Shown here: positions 17,105 through 26,626 of the stretch, in pieces
Numbering within the stretch: position 1 is the stretch's first letter
Layout of the letters: each line of letters starts with the position of its first letter
Assembly: GCA_905197685.1 (NCBI GenBank)
Contig: CAJJZS010000005.1
Location: forward strand, 62,001 to 126,000
Direction of reading: 5' to 3'
Origin: an uncultured Oscillospiraceae bacterium
GTDB taxonomy: Bacteria > Bacillota > Clostridia > Oscillospirales > Ruminococcaceae
Length of the DNA: 64,000 nt
Notes under the pieces: generated by a model
Database searches by the model: none
Seen by the model: the letters and a program-made list of their open reading frames with translations, nothing else
What the model was told of the DNA's origin: nothing
Program-made: the position numbers and the translations under genes

Positions 17105-18742
17105 ATGAAGCAGTTGTTTTATCATGCGCAGGTTGTTACAATGGAAGAGGACGAACAGGGACAAATCAAAACAGCAGAGGCGGTTTTAACCGAAAACGGA
17201 AAAATTTTGGAAGTGGGAGAAGAAAAGTATCTGCGTGTTTTGGCGGGAGATGACTGCGAACAGATAGACTGCGCCGGCAAGACGCTGCTTCCGGCATTTA
17301 TCGACAGCCACAGCCATATTACTGCTTTGGCGCAGAGCTTGGGGTTTTGTGATTTAAGCGGGGCAGACAGTTTTGAAGAGATAAGGCTCAGAATGATAAA
17401 GTATGCAGGAAAAAATCCGCTGCATGATGGGCAGTGGCTGGTAGGTTTCGGCTATGACCATAATGATTTAAAGGAACATATCCACCCGGACCGCCGCTTT
17501 TTAGACGCACTTGCTGAGGAAATATTGCAGCAGGACAGAAGATATTTCCCGGGAAATGAGAAAAAGGAAATCTTTTTAAAGCTCAGTCATGCATCGGGAC
17601 ATATGGGAGTGATGAGCAGCGCGGCGCTTGACTTTCTGTCGATTGACAGTAAAACCCCGAATCCGAGCGGAGGAAGCATCGGGCACGAGGACAACGGAGA
17701 GCCAAACGGATATTTGGAGGAAAATGCCTTTATACAAACAACAGAAAAGATTCCGCAGCCTTCCAAAGAAGAATTGATGCAGCAGTTAAAGCAGGCGCAG
17801 GAGATTTATCATAGCTATGGGATTACAACAATACAGGACGGACTGACCAAACAGGGACAGTGGGAACTGCTCAAAGAATTTGCGCAAAACGGAGGACTGA
17901 AAAGCGATGTGGTGTGTTATGCAGATTTAAAGGAGAACAGAAGTCTGATTTCACAAAACCCCGAATATGCACAAGGCTATCGCGACCATTTAAGGTTGGG
18001 CGGATATAAAATCTTTCTGGACGGTTCGCCGCAAGGAAAAACGGCATGGTTGACAGAACCGTATCAGGGAGAGCAGGAATACTGCGGATACCCAATTTAT
18101 ACCGATGAACAGGTGGAAGAACTGGTTAAGGAGGCAGTGCAGGATAACAGACAGCTATTAGCGCACTGCAACGGAGATGCTGCCGCAGAACAATATCTTA
18201 ACACCTGCTGTAAGGTGGGGGATACGGCAAAGATTCGTCCGGTCATGATTCACGCGCAGCTTTTGCGTCCCGACCAGCTGCTAAAGGTGAAGCGCGCAGG
18301 AATGATACCGTCTTATTTTGTTGCTCATACTTGGTTTTGGGGAGATATTCATCTGAAAAATTTAGGGGAAAAACGGGCAAAGAAAATTTCTCCGCTCCGC
18401 TCCACAGCTGACATGGGGATCGTATATACCTTGCATCAGGATACGCCGGTTATTCCTCCCGATATGATGAGAACGATTTGGTGCGCTGTAAACAGAAAAA
18501 GCAAACAGGGCTGCTCAATGGGGCAGGAGGAACGAATCAGTGTGCAGCAGGCATTAAAAGGGGTAACAATCAACGCGGCTTACCAATATTTTGAAGAGGG
18601 AGAAAAGGGAAGCATCAAAAAAGGAAAAGCAGCAGACTTTGTGCTTCTGTCGGAAAATCCGCTGGCCGTTTCTTCCGACCGAATTTGCGAGGTTCGGGTA
18701 CTGGCAACCTTTTATCGGGGAGAAAAAGTTTACAGCTGTTAG
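17105..18742 (+). CDS. YtcJ-like amidohydrolase
   Basis: 545 aa, amidohydrolase-3 family of metal-dependent hydrolases acting on amide or related bonds; known relatives include N-substituted formamide deformylase. Seen: metal motif FIDSHSHI (about 67-74), QWLVGFGYDHND, TIQDG, LAHCNGD and a C-terminal beta-sandwich region KGSIKKGKAADFVLLSENPL. The ATG follows GAAGGAGAGATATAAG. A TTGACA lies at 17054, but the -10 is weak. No signal peptide, so cytoplasmic. An exact Noc-type palindrome is embedded at 17544-17557. The substrate cannot be told; position before a peptide-uptake region suggests an amide or peptide-derived compound. Confidence 0.85.
   Translation: MKQLFYHAQVVTMEEDEQGQIKTAEAVLTENGKILEVGEEKYLRVLAGDDCEQIDCAGKTLLPAFIDSHSHITALAQSLGFCDLSGADSFEEIRLRMIKYAGKNPLHDGQWLVGFGYDHNDLKEHIHPDRRFLDALAEEILQQDRRYFPGNEKKEIFLKLSHASGHMGVMSSAALDFLSIDSKTPNPSGGSIGHEDNGEPNGYLEENAFIQTTEKIPQPSKEELMQQLKQAQEIYHSYGITTIQDGLTKQGQWELLKEFAQNGGLKSDVVCYADLKENRSLISQNPEYAQGYRDHLRLGGYKIFLDGSPQGKTAWLTEPYQGEQEYCGYPIYTDEQVEELVKEAVQDNRQLLAHCNGDAAAEQYLNTCCKVGDTAKIRPVMIHAQLLRPDQLLKVKRAGMIPSYFVAHTWFWGDIHLKNLGEKRAKKISPLRSTADMGIVYTLHQDTPVIPPDMMRTIWCAVNRKSKQGCSMGQEERISVQQALKGVTINAAYQYFEEGEKGSIKKGKAADFVLLSENPLAVSSDRICEVRVLATFYRGEKVYSC
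17544..17557. promoter_or_regulatory. Noc-binding-site-like palindrome, exact
   Basis: ATTTCCCGGGAAAT within the amidohydrolase coding sequence, 1.0 kb from the copy at 16520. Confidence 0.6.
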
Positions 18743-18957
18743 AATAAAATGATGGAAAGTAACTGAAAAAATTGATTCTTTTTTGTCATATTTTACAAAG
18801 AGAAAGTTAAATTTTCAAAAAAATTCCTCTTATTTTCTTAAAATGGATTGAAAAAAACAAAATGCTGTGTTACATTTATGAAGATATTTTATGTAATAAG
18901 GCGAAAAATGACAAAAATGAGAGTAGCAAACAAGCAGGAAATAGGAGGAACGGCAGG

Positions 18958-19650
18958 ATGGCAAAAATTGTACGTCAGACCCTGCGGGAACAGGTGACAC
19001 AGGCAATACGGCTGAAATTACTGACCGGCGAATTAAAACCGGGAACCCGTATTGTGGAACAGGATATGGCGCAGGATTTGGGAGTCAGTCGGGGACCGGT
19101 AAGGGAAGCGCTGCGCCAAATCGAGCAGGAGGGCCTGGTGGAGTATACTTCCCATGTCGGTTGTTCGGTAAAGGATTTTACCGCGCAGGATGTGTATGAG
19201 GTATATCTGCTCAGGGCAAACCTGGAAATTTTATCGGTAAAAATGTGTGAGGGAATTTTTTCCGAGAGAACGCTGTCCAAGATGGCGTGTATTTTAAACA
19301 AGATGCAGGAAATTCAGGATATCGAGCAGTTTGATGAAATCATCGAAAATGACAACGAATTTCATGCCTGTATTGTCCGTGAGTGCAAGTTGGATCGGCT
19401 TTATACCCTGTGGAACAGCATGAGCGGGGGAAATACCATCGTATTTTATCGTGGCGCAGGAAAAAGCGAGTATGTTGTAAGAAATCAGTACCATATTCAC
19501 AAGCAGGTGTTGGACGCGCTGAAAACCGGTCAGGTAGAAAAGATTTCTGCCGCTTTAACCGACCATTATATGGAAACCATCAAAGGATATTTGATTGACC
19601 ACAACACTTCTCCGGAGGAATTTCCCTACAAAATCAATATTCGATTTTAA
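18958..19650 (+). CDS. GntR-family regulator with FCD domain
   Basis: 230 aa. N-terminal GntR winged helix (LREQVTQAIRLKLLTGELKP, GVSRGPVREALRQIEQEGLV) and an all-helical C-terminal FCD domain (about 80-220) with its metal/ligand residues in DNEFHACIV and NQYHIHKQVLDAL. The frame opens at 18862, but the ATG at 18958 has AGGAGGAACGGCAGG before it. The next gene is a close paralogue. FCD regulators bind small organic acids or amino-acid derivatives. A TTACAT/ATGTAA inverted repeat lies upstream near 18871-18897. Confidence 0.9.
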   Translation: MAKIVRQTLREQVTQAIRLKLLTGELKPGTRIVEQDMAQDLGVSRGPVREALRQIEQEGLVEYTSHVGCSVKDFTAQDVYEVYLLRANLEILSVKMCEGIFSERTLSKMACILNKMQEIQDIEQFDEIIENDNEFHACIVRECKLDRLYTLWNSMSGGNTIVFYRGAGKSEYVVRNQYHIHKQVLDALKTGQVEKISAALTDHYMETIKGYLIDHNTSPEEFPYKINIRF

Positions 19651-19658
19651 AATAATGC

Positions 19659-19695
19659 GGACAGACTGTCAATTTTCGGCAATCTGTCCTTTTTT
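19659..19695 (+). terminator. Terminator after the first FCD regulator
   Basis: GGACAGA (19659-19665) pairs with TCTGTCC (19683-19689), followed by six T. The remaining gap to 19889 is AT-rich with no supported gene. Confidence 0.65.
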
Positions 19696-19888
19696 CGCTG
19701 TTTTTTGTTGCAAAGTGGGAAAATTCTACTCTCGGGGACAAAAAACAGGAGGAAAAAAGAAACAGAAATTGTCCTTTCGGATAATCTTTTTTCAGATTAA
19801 ACATGAAAAGGGGCAGTTTTTTGTGTATTTTATATACAAAAATGCGATAAAAAATGAGTATAAAATTAACAAAGTATGACCTGCTTTG

Positions 19889-19917
19889 TTGCAATCAATA
19901 AAAAAGTGTGGTACAAT
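19889..19917 (+). promoter_or_regulatory. Promoter of the second FCD regulator
   Basis: -35 TTGCAA (19889-19894), 17-bp spacer, -10 TACAAT (19912-19917). Confidence 0.75.
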
Positions 19918-19928
19918 ACTGTCTGCAA

Positions 19929-19942
19929 GATTGTATACAATC
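19929..19942. promoter_or_regulatory. FadR-type GntR operator
   Basis: A perfect 14-bp palindrome, GATTGTATACAATC. Its core TTGTATACAA fits the TNGTNNNACNA-type site of FCD/FadR regulators. It lies at about +5 to +18 of the predicted transcript, suggesting autorepression. Confidence 0.65.
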
Positions 19943-19994
19943 AGCAGAATACTGTATTATCCATACAGACAACCGAAGAATCAAGGGGGAGCAG

Positions 19995-20657
19995 ATGTCA
20001 AAGTTAGTTTATAAAACCTTGAGGCAAGAGGTTGTGGACGAAATTCGGCAAAAGATTCTCAGCGGAGAGTTTCGGGCAGGGGAACGCATGAAAGAAAACG
20101 AGATTGCGGAATCATTCGGCGTAAGCCGCGGACCTGTCAGAGAGGCGCTGCGTCAGCTGGAGCAGGAAGGGCTTGTAAAATACGAGCGAAATATCGGCTG
20201 CTCGGTGGCAAAGGTAAGCCGCGAGGATATTTATGAAATCTGTTTGCTGCGGGCAACGCTGGAAATTTTGGCGGCTCGTCTGTGTAAAGGAAAGCCGGAA
20301 CCGGAAGCCCTGCAAAAAATGCAGGAGTGTCTGGAACGGATGGAGCAGGCGGGGGATGATGTTTACCGTCTGGCGCAGGAGGACAACCTGTTTCACGCAG
20401 CAGTAATCGAACAGTCCGGATTCGGCAAACTGGAAGAAATCTGGAAAAGCACAAACGTCAACAATCTGGCAATCTTCTGCGCGGGCAGAACGGCAAGCTG
20501 CAACGGTGCAGAGTACCGACAATCCCATCAGCTGTTGTTGGACAGCTACCGCACCGGAAATGTTGCGCTTATCGGCAAAGAGATTGTGCGGCATTACAGC
20601 ATCAAATCCAACAAAAACATAGAGGATATTTTTGCATTTCCTCAAACAATCGGATAA
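19995..20657 (+). CDS. GntR-family regulator with FCD domain
   Basis: 220 aa with winged helix (LRQEVVDEIRQKILSGEFRA, FGVSRGPVREALRQLEQEGL) and FCD domain (EDNLFHAAVIEQSG, YRQSHQLLLDSYRTG). Strongly similar in layout to the regulator at 18958, so probably an old duplication. The ATG at 19995 follows AGGGGGAGC; the frame upstream to 19908 overlaps the promoter and operator. It directly precedes oppA, after a terminator. Control of the peptide transporter is inferred from position only. Confidence 0.9.
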   Translation: MSKLVYKTLRQEVVDEIRQKILSGEFRAGERMKENEIAESFGVSRGPVREALRQLEQEGLVKYERNIGCSVAKVSREDIYEICLLRATLEILAARLCKGKPEPEALQKMQECLERMEQAGDDVYRLAQEDNLFHAAVIEQSGFGKLEEIWKSTNVNNLAIFCAGRTASCNGAEYRQSHQLLLDSYRTGNVALIGKEIVRHYSIKSNKNIEDIFAFPQTIG

Positions 20658-20696
20658 AAACAGGAATTCCTGTTTTTTGTTTCGGTTTTCCGAAAC
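20657..20696 (+). terminator. Terminator and second hairpin between FCD regulator and oppA
   Basis: AAAACAGG-AATT-CCTGTTTT with T tail (20657-20678), followed at once by GTTTCGG-TTTT-CCGAAAC (20679-20696). The first overlaps the regulator's stop region. The second may be a leader hairpin of the opp transcript. Confidence 0.65.
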
Positions 20697-20802
20697 AATC
20701 TCTTGATATAAGAGAGAATATTTCCTTTGTTTTCTGCACGCAAAAGCGTGTAAAGATAAAAAATAAGAGAGAATTTGAACGGTCCGAAAGGAGAAACAAA
20801 TC

Positions 20803-22506
20803 ATGGCAATCAAGAAAATTCTGGCAGCTCTGCTGGCAGGCGCAATGATGCTTTCGATGGCAGCTTGCGGCGGCGATGACGAAGATACAACCGTAGGTTC
20901 TTCTTCCGAAAATGCAGAAGCAAAGACAATCGACGGAAATGTACTGGACGAAGAACAGTACTTTAACGGCTACCTCAGCGCAGACCCAACCACCCTGGAC
21001 GGTGTTATCGGCAACGACAGCATCGGCGGCGGCGTTCTGACCAATACAATGGAGCCACTGACCAGACTGGCTGAAAAAGACGGAACCAACATTCGTGAAG
21101 GCGCAGGCGCAGAATCCTGGGAATCCAACGAAGAAGGTACTGTTTGGACCTTCCATCTGCGTGACAACACCTGGAGCGACGGTCAGCCTGTAAAAGCGCA
21201 GGATTACGTTTATTCTATTGTAAGAACCCTGACACCGGAAACCGGTTCTCCGAACTCCTACCTGCTTACCTGCATTAAAAACGCAAATGCTGTTCTGGCA
21301 GGCGAAAAAGACCCTTCCGAACTGGGTGTAAAAGCACTTGACGACAAAACAGTAGAATTTACCCTTGAACAGCCTACCCCATACTTCCTCTCTCTGACCG
21401 ACGGCAGAGTTATGATGCCGCAGCGTCAGGACATCGTTGAGCAGTACGGCGAAAGCTACGGCGCAGAAGCTACCAACATGGTTTACTGCGGTCCTTTCAA
21501 GGTAGAATCCTGGATGCACAACGCTGAAATGGTTCTGGTGAAAAACGACTCCTACTGGGATAAAGACAATGTAAATCTCCAGACCATTAACTACAAAATT
21601 ATGAACGATGAGAACACCATCTTCAACTCCTTCACCAACGGTTCCATCGACTCCTGCGGCTGCGGTACACCGGAATGGATGGAAAAATTCGGCGCAATGG
21701 AAGAAGTTCAGTACATTCACAACGTTTCTCCTTCCGTTCGTTTCCACTTCTTCAATACAAAAGATGAACTGTTCGCAAACAAGAACATCAGAAAAGCATT
21801 TACTCTGGCAATTGACCGTGAAGATGTTTCCAAGTCCATCTACTTCAACACTATGGACCCGGCATATGCTTGGGTACCGGACGGCGTTTCCAGCGGCGAC
21901 CTGGGCATTTACAGAGAACAGGTAGAATCTCCGCTGAAAGCAATGGCTGAAAAAGAAGATCCGAAAGCTCTGCTGCTCAAAGGTATGGAAGAGCTGGGTC
22001 TGGGTTCCGATCCTTCTACCCTGAATATCACCTTCACTCTGGGCGATACCAACCAGTGGATTAAGAACTACGGCGAATACTATCAGCAGAAATTTAAAGA
22101 AATCCTGGGCGTAAACATCACTCTGGACTTTAACGAATGGGGAACCTTCCAGTCTAAAGTAAACGCAGGCGAATATCAGATGGCTTATATGGTATGGGGC
22201 ATTGACTACAACGATCCATACGCTATGCTTTCTCTGATGAAATCCGATTCCACCGCAATCCCAACCTTCTGGGCAAACGAAGAATTTGACAAACTGATGG
22301 ATCAGGCTGCTGTTGAAATGGACGAAGCAAAACGTGTAGAACTGTACAAACAGGCTGAAACAATCCTGATGGACGAAGCTCCGCTTTGCCCGGTTGTAAA
22401 CGAAGCTTCCAATACATATCGTTATAAATATGTAAAGAACAGCAACACCATGTCGTTTACCTCTACCGGTTTGAAATACGCATATATCAGCGGTCGTCCG
22501 GACTAA
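20803..22506 (+). CDS. oppA: Oligopeptide ABC transporter, substrate-binding lipoprotein
   Basis: 567-aa extracytoplasmic solute-binding protein of family 5. Signal peptide with lipobox SMAAC (Cys22 lipidated), an acidic linker, then the family core: VWTFHLRDNTWSDGQPVKA, MVYCGPFKVESW and IRKAFTLAIDRE. The C-terminal lobe contains MVWGIDYNDPYAML. AAAGGAG precedes the ATG. Codon use is strongly biased toward C-ending codons, pointing to high expression. It heads oppABCDF. The hairpin at 22572-22599 before the permease genes would give excess binding protein. Peptide class is not readable from sequence. Confidence 0.95.
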   Translation: MAIKKILAALLAGAMMLSMAACGGDDEDTTVGSSSENAEAKTIDGNVLDEEQYFNGYLSADPTTLDGVIGNDSIGGGVLTNTMEPLTRLAEKDGTNIREGAGAESWESNEEGTVWTFHLRDNTWSDGQPVKAQDYVYSIVRTLTPETGSPNSYLLTCIKNANAVLAGEKDPSELGVKALDDKTVEFTLEQPTPYFLSLTDGRVMMPQRQDIVEQYGESYGAEATNMVYCGPFKVESWMHNAEMVLVKNDSYWDKDNVNLQTINYKIMNDENTIFNSFTNGSIDSCGCGTPEWMEKFGAMEEVQYIHNVSPSVRFHFFNTKDELFANKNIRKAFTLAIDREDVSKSIYFNTMDPAYAWVPDGVSSGDLGIYREQVESPLKAMAEKEDPKALLLKGMEELGLGSDPSTLNITFTLGDTNQWIKNYGEYYQQKFKEILGVNITLDFNEWGTFQSKVNAGEYQMAYMVWGIDYNDPYAMLSLMKSDSTAIPTFWANEEFDKLMDQAAVEMDEAKRVELYKQAETILMDEAPLCPVVNEASNTYRYKYVKNSNTMSFTSTGLKYAYISGRPD

Positions 22507-22571
22507 TTCACTTGTCTGAATAAAGACTCTTTGTTATATTGTATTTTCGGAAATAAAGAGGTTATGAACAG

Positions 22572-22599
22572 AAAGGTGGCCTCGGAAGAGGTCACCTTT
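22572..22599 (+). terminator. Partial terminator between oppA and oppB
   Basis: AAAGGTGGCCTC pairs with GAGGTCACCTTT (one G-T pair), loop GGAA, then TCCTTTTCC. The weak tail suggests partial read-through. Confidence 0.65.
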
Positions 22600-22625
22600 T
22601 CCTTTTCCAATTAAGGGGGAGAATT

Positions 22626-23549
22626 ATGGTAAAATATATCCTGAAACGAATCGGGTATATGCTGGTTACACTGTTTATTATTACAACCGTAACCTTTTTC
22701 ATGATGCACTCGATTCCGGGCGACCCGCTGGGCGCTATGGCAAATAAACTGCCGGAACAGGCAAGAGAAAACTACTATGCAAAATACGGTCTGGATAAAC
22801 CGCTGACCGAACAGTACGGCATCTTTATGAAAAACCTGATTACCAAAGGTGATTTGGGCGAATCGTTAAAATATCCGGGTAAAAGTATTACCGAAACACT
22901 GCTTACCAACTCCAAAGTTTCCGGTTTAAACGGCGGTTTGGCGCTGCTGTTCGGTGTAACAACCGGTATCGTGCTGGGTATCATCGCGGCGCTGAATAAA
23001 AACAAGTGGCCCGATTATCTGGTTATGTTTATTGCGATGCTGGGTATCACAATTCCGGTCTTTGTATTGGCAGCGATGCTTCAGTATCTGTTCTCGGTAA
23101 AATGGCAGATTTTGCCGACCAGCGGCTGGGGTAAACCGAAACACATGGTTTTGCCTATCATCGCAATGTGCTTTGGAAGTATTGCAACCTATGCTCGTTA
23201 CCTCAAGGCAAATATGCTTGATGTTATGGGACAGGATTACATTCTGACCGCAGAGGCAAAGGGTGTGGACCGTTTCCATGTTATTAAGGACCACGTTTTG
23301 AAAAACGCATTTTTGCCGTGTATCACCATTTTGGGCGGACAGATTTCCGGTATTTTCACCGGTTCCTTCGTTATCGAAAAAATGTTTGGTATTCCGGGTC
23401 TCGGTTTCTACTATGTTTCTTCGATTAACGACCGCGACTACACCATGATTATCGGTACAACCATCTTTGCGGCGGCTCTGTTTGTTGTGGCTCAGCTGCT
23501 GATTGATATTGCATACACCATCTTTGACCCGCGTATCCGCATTAAGTAA
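22626..23549 (+). CDS. oppB: Oligopeptide ABC transporter permease, DppB/OppB type
   Basis: 307 aa, six membrane spans. N-terminal MVKYILKRIGYMLVTLFIIT and SIPGDPLG are typical of OppB. The cytoplasmic EAA loop for ATPase docking is EAKGVDRFHVIKDHVLKNAF. The C-terminus TIFDPRIRIK is also characteristic. AAGGGGGAGAATT precedes the ATG. Twelve bases separate it from oppC. Confidence 0.95.
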   Translation: MVKYILKRIGYMLVTLFIITTVTFFMMHSIPGDPLGAMANKLPEQARENYYAKYGLDKPLTEQYGIFMKNLITKGDLGESLKYPGKSITETLLTNSKVSGLNGGLALLFGVTTGIVLGIIAALNKNKWPDYLVMFIAMLGITIPVFVLAAMLQYLFSVKWQILPTSGWGKPKHMVLPIIAMCFGSIATYARYLKANMLDVMGQDYILTAEAKGVDRFHVIKDHVLKNAFLPCITILGGQISGIFTGSFVIEKMFGIPGLGFYYVSSINDRDYTMIIGTTIFAAALFVVAQLLIDIAYTIFDPRIRIK

Positions 23550-23561
23550 GGAGGAAACCAT

Positions 23562-24518
23562 ATGGCTACAGAACAGAATATGGCATCTGCAGCGGAATGG
23601 GAAGACATTCCGGCGGAAAAATTTGAAATTATCGGCACCGATGATTTCTCCGGCGATATTATTGCCCGTCCGAAAATCGGCTACTGGGCAGACGCATGGA
23701 GAAGATTAAAGGAAAATAAAATCGCGCTGGTTGCGCTGATTGTATTGATTCTTTTGATTGTTATGGTTTGTATCGGACCTGCAATTTCCGGTTACAGCTT
23801 TGAGCAGGTAGACACCTCTGCAATCAACCAGAAACCAAGCGCAGAACATTGGTTCGGAACCGATTCACTGGGACGCGACCTGTTTGCCCGCGTATGGCAG
23901 GGCGGACGCGTTTCCATTATGATTGGTATCGTGGGCGCAGTGGTTGCCAGCGTAATCGGCTGTATTTACGGCGGTATCGCTTCCTATTTCGGAGGCATTG
24001 TGGACGATATCATGATGCGTATCGTAGAAGTACTGCTGAGTATTCCATACCTGATTATCGTTATCTTAATCTCGGTTGTTACCGATTCCAAGAGCATCGG
24101 TACCATGATGCTTGCTCTGACGCTGACCGGCTGGTGCGGAATTGCCCGTCTGGTTCGCGGACAAATGCTCCAGTTAAAATCGCAGGAATATGTTCTTGCG
24201 GCAAATGCGTTGGGCGTTTCCCCGTTTAAAACCATTATGCGCCACATGATTCCGAACACCATCGGCATCATCATTGTAGCGATTACCTTTGATATTCCGG
24301 GATATATCTTCTCCGAGGCATTCCTGAGCTACATCGGCTTGGGTATTCAGCCGCCGGATACCAGCTGGGGCGCGCTTGCTTCCGCAGCGCAGCAGAACTT
24401 TATGTTCTACCCCTACCAGCTGCTGTTCCCATCCCTGATGATTGCGCTGACCATGCTTTCCTTTACCCTGCTGGGCGACGGACTGCGTGACGCGCTTGAC
24501 CCGAAACTGAGAAAGTAG
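23562..24518 (+). CDS. oppC: Oligopeptide ABC transporter permease, DppC/OppC type
   Basis: 318 aa with an N-terminal cytoplasmic tail of about 55 residues, then six spans. Seen: HWFGTDSLGRDLFARVWQGG, the family hallmark, and the EAA loop (ALGVSPFKTIMRHMIPNTIG). The C-terminus is GDGLRDALDPKLRK. GGAGGAAACCAT precedes the ATG. It forms the membrane channel with OppB. Confidence 0.95.
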   Translation: MATEQNMASAAEWEDIPAEKFEIIGTDDFSGDIIARPKIGYWADAWRRLKENKIALVALIVLILLIVMVCIGPAISGYSFEQVDTSAINQKPSAEHWFGTDSLGRDLFARVWQGGRVSIMIGIVGAVVASVIGCIYGGIASYFGGIVDDIMMRIVEVLLSIPYLIIVILISVVTDSKSIGTMMLALTLTGWCGIARLVRGQMLQLKSQEYVLAANALGVSPFKTIMRHMIPNTIGIIIVAITFDIPGYIFSEAFLSYIGLGIQPPDTSWGALASAAQQNFMFYPYQLLFPSLMIALTMLSFTLLGDGLRDALDPKLRK

Positions 24519-24531
24519 GAGGCGGATACTA

Positions 24532-25554
24532 ATGGCAAACGATAAAATTTTAGAAGTAAAAGACCTCAGCGTATCCTTTAACACCTACGCAGGCGAGGTA
24601 AAAGCGGTAAGAGGAGTCAGCTTTGAATTAAACCGCGGCGAAACGCTTGCGTTTGTAGGCGAGTCCGGCTGCGGAAAAACCGTTACGGCAAAATCAATCC
24701 TCAGATTGTTAAAACCACCTTTTGCAGAGATTAAGGAAGGTTCCCAAATCATCTGCGACGGAAAAGACGTTCTCTCTTTAAATAAAAAGGAACTGTGCGA
24801 GTTCCGCGGCGATGAAGTCAGCATGATTTTCCAGGACCCGATGACCTCGCTGAATCCGACCATGACAGTCGGCAAACAGATTATGGAAAGCCTGAAAATC
24901 CATAAACACCTGGACAAAAAACAGGCAAGAGAAGAAGCAATCAAGATGCTTAAGATGGTAAACATCCCAAGCGCGGAAAAGCGTGTGGACAGCTATCCGC
25001 ATGAAATGTCCGGCGGTATGCGTCAGCGCGTTATGATTGCGATGGCTTTGGCGTGCAGCCCGAAAATCCTGATTGCGGACGAACCGACCACTGCGTTGGA
25101 CGTTACCATTCAGGCACAGATTATGGACCTGATGCGCGAGCTGAAAGAGAAAATGAACACCGCTATCATTCTGGTAACCCATGACTTGGGTGTTGTGGCA
25201 AACTTTGCAGACAGAATCCAGGTTATGTACGCAGGACAGGTTGTAGAGCGCGGAACCGCAAGAGAAATTTTCTACGATTCCAAGCATCCGTACACTTGGG
25301 CGCTGTTAAGCTCGGTGCCGAAGCTGGCAAAAGAAGCAAAACAGGAACTGTATGCGCTCAAAGGTACTCCGCCGGATTTGATTCTGCCGCTGAACCATTG
25401 TCCGTTTGCATCCAGATGCGAATACTGTATGCCAATCTGCAAAGAAAGAAATCCGTTTGAAACAAAGATTACAGATACCCATAAGGTATCCTGCTGGTTA
25501 CAGCATCCAAAGGCGCCGAAGGTAAAATCCTTCTATGACAGGGAGGGCAAATAA
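24532..25554 (+). CDS. oppD: Oligopeptide ABC transporter ATP-binding protein OppD
   Basis: 340 aa. Walker A GESGCGKTV, signature SGGMRQRV, Walker B ILIADEPTTALD and switch VTHDLG. The C-terminal oligopeptide-transporter extension carries the cysteines CPFASRCEYCMPIC, which bind a 4Fe-4S cluster or zinc in relatives. Start 13 bp after oppC; the stop overlaps the oppF start by one base. Confidence 0.95.
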   Translation: MANDKILEVKDLSVSFNTYAGEVKAVRGVSFELNRGETLAFVGESGCGKTVTAKSILRLLKPPFAEIKEGSQIICDGKDVLSLNKKELCEFRGDEVSMIFQDPMTSLNPTMTVGKQIMESLKIHKHLDKKQAREEAIKMLKMVNIPSAEKRVDSYPHEMSGGMRQRVMIAMALACSPKILIADEPTTALDVTIQAQIMDLMRELKEKMNTAIILVTHDLGVVANFADRIQVMYAGQVVERGTAREIFYDSKHPYTWALLSSVPKLAKEAKQELYALKGTPPDLILPLNHCPFASRCEYCMPICKERNPFETKITDTHKVSCWLQHPKAPKVKSFYDREGK

Positions 25555-26546
25555 TGGATCAGGTAATTGAAAAACTGCAAAATGCAGACAATATTCTGGA
25601 AGTCACCGATCTGTGCAAATTCTTTAAAGCAGGACGCAAACAGGTGCTGAAAGCGGTAGACCATGTTTCCATTTCGATTAAACGCGGGGAAACTCTGGGC
25701 TTGGTAGGAGAATCCGGCTGCGGAAAAACTACCTGCGGACGCACCATGATTAAACTCTATGAACCAACCTCCGGTAAGGTTGTGTTTGACGGCAAGGATA
25801 TTTCTACTTTAAAGGGAAAAGACCTGCTGGAATTTAAAAAGAACGTACAGATTATCTTCCAGGACCCATACGCTTCGCTGGACCCGCGTATGACAATCGG
25901 GGAAATTATTTCCGAGGGAATGAATGTTCACTTTAAATTGAGCGAACAGGAAAAATCGAATCGTGTGGCAGATTTGCTCAACAAAGTTGGTTTGAGCGCA
26001 GAATACGCAAACCGTTTTGCGCACGAGCTGTCCGGCGGTCAGCGTCAGCGTGTCGGCATCGCAAGAGCTTTGGCAGTAGAACCGAAGTTCATTGTCTGCG
26101 ACGAGCCGATTTCCGCGCTGGACGTATCCATTCAGGCGCAGGTAGTAAACCTTCTGATTAAATTGCAGAAGGAGTTTGGATTGACCTATCTGTTTATCTC
26201 CCATGACCTGTCGATGGTAAAACATATTTCCGACCGTGTCGGCGTTATGTATCTGGGTTCGATGGTAGAGCTTGCAAGCAACTATGATTTGTATGACAAG
26301 CCGCTGCATCCATACACTCAGGCTCTGATTTCTGCAATCCCGATGGCAGATCCGGATGGGGAAGCTGTCAGAGAAAGAATCAAGCTGGAAGGCGAAGTGC
26401 CCAGCCCAATCGACCCGCCGCCGGGCTGTAAGTTCAGACCGAGATGCAGATATGCGATGGACATCTGCGCAAAGGAAGCTCCGCAGCTGTTGGAAGTGGA
26501 GCCGAATCACTTTGTTGCCTGCCATCTGTGTCAGCAAGGCAAATAA
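25554..26546 (+). CDS. oppF: Oligopeptide ABC transporter ATP-binding protein OppF
   Basis: 330 aa. Walker A GESGCGKTT, signature LSGGQRQRV, Walker B FIVCDEPISALD and switch ISHDLS. The C-terminal extension has the cysteine pattern CKFRPRCRYAMDIC. Forms the ATPase heterodimer with OppD. A strong terminator directly follows. Confidence 0.95.
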   Translation: MDQVIEKLQNADNILEVTDLCKFFKAGRKQVLKAVDHVSISIKRGETLGLVGESGCGKTTCGRTMIKLYEPTSGKVVFDGKDISTLKGKDLLEFKKNVQIIFQDPYASLDPRMTIGEIISEGMNVHFKLSEQEKSNRVADLLNKVGLSAEYANRFAHELSGGQRQRVGIARALAVEPKFIVCDEPISALDVSIQAQVVNLLIKLQKEFGLTYLFISHDLSMVKHISDRVGVMYLGSMVELASNYDLYDKPLHPYTQALISAIPMADPDGEAVRERIKLEGEVPSPIDPPPGCKFRPRCRYAMDICAKEAPQLLEVEPNHFVACHLCQQGK

Positions 26547-26555
26547 AATTAAGAT

Positions 26556-26598
26556 AAAAAGCGGCGGGCAAGGAAATTTTCCTTGCCCGCCGCTTTTT
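26556..26598 (+). terminator. Terminator of the opp operon
   Basis: A 21-bp stem (26556-26576 with 26578-26598), very GC-rich in the middle. It overlaps the longest open frame of tldD, which supports the later tldD start. Confidence 0.9.
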
Positions 26599-26626
26599 GG
26601 ATAAAGAAAACAAGGAGGGATTTTGG

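Noticed and set aside
19595..19879. 94-codon plus-strand frame after the first FCD regulator
   Set aside because: It overlaps the regulator's 3' end and the terminator at 19659-19695, with no start signal.
20602..21747. 381-codon minus-strand open frame opposite oppA
   Set aside because: It is an antisense shadow produced by the biased codon use of the highly expressed oppA; the amino-acid pattern is low-complexity and no ribosome site is present.
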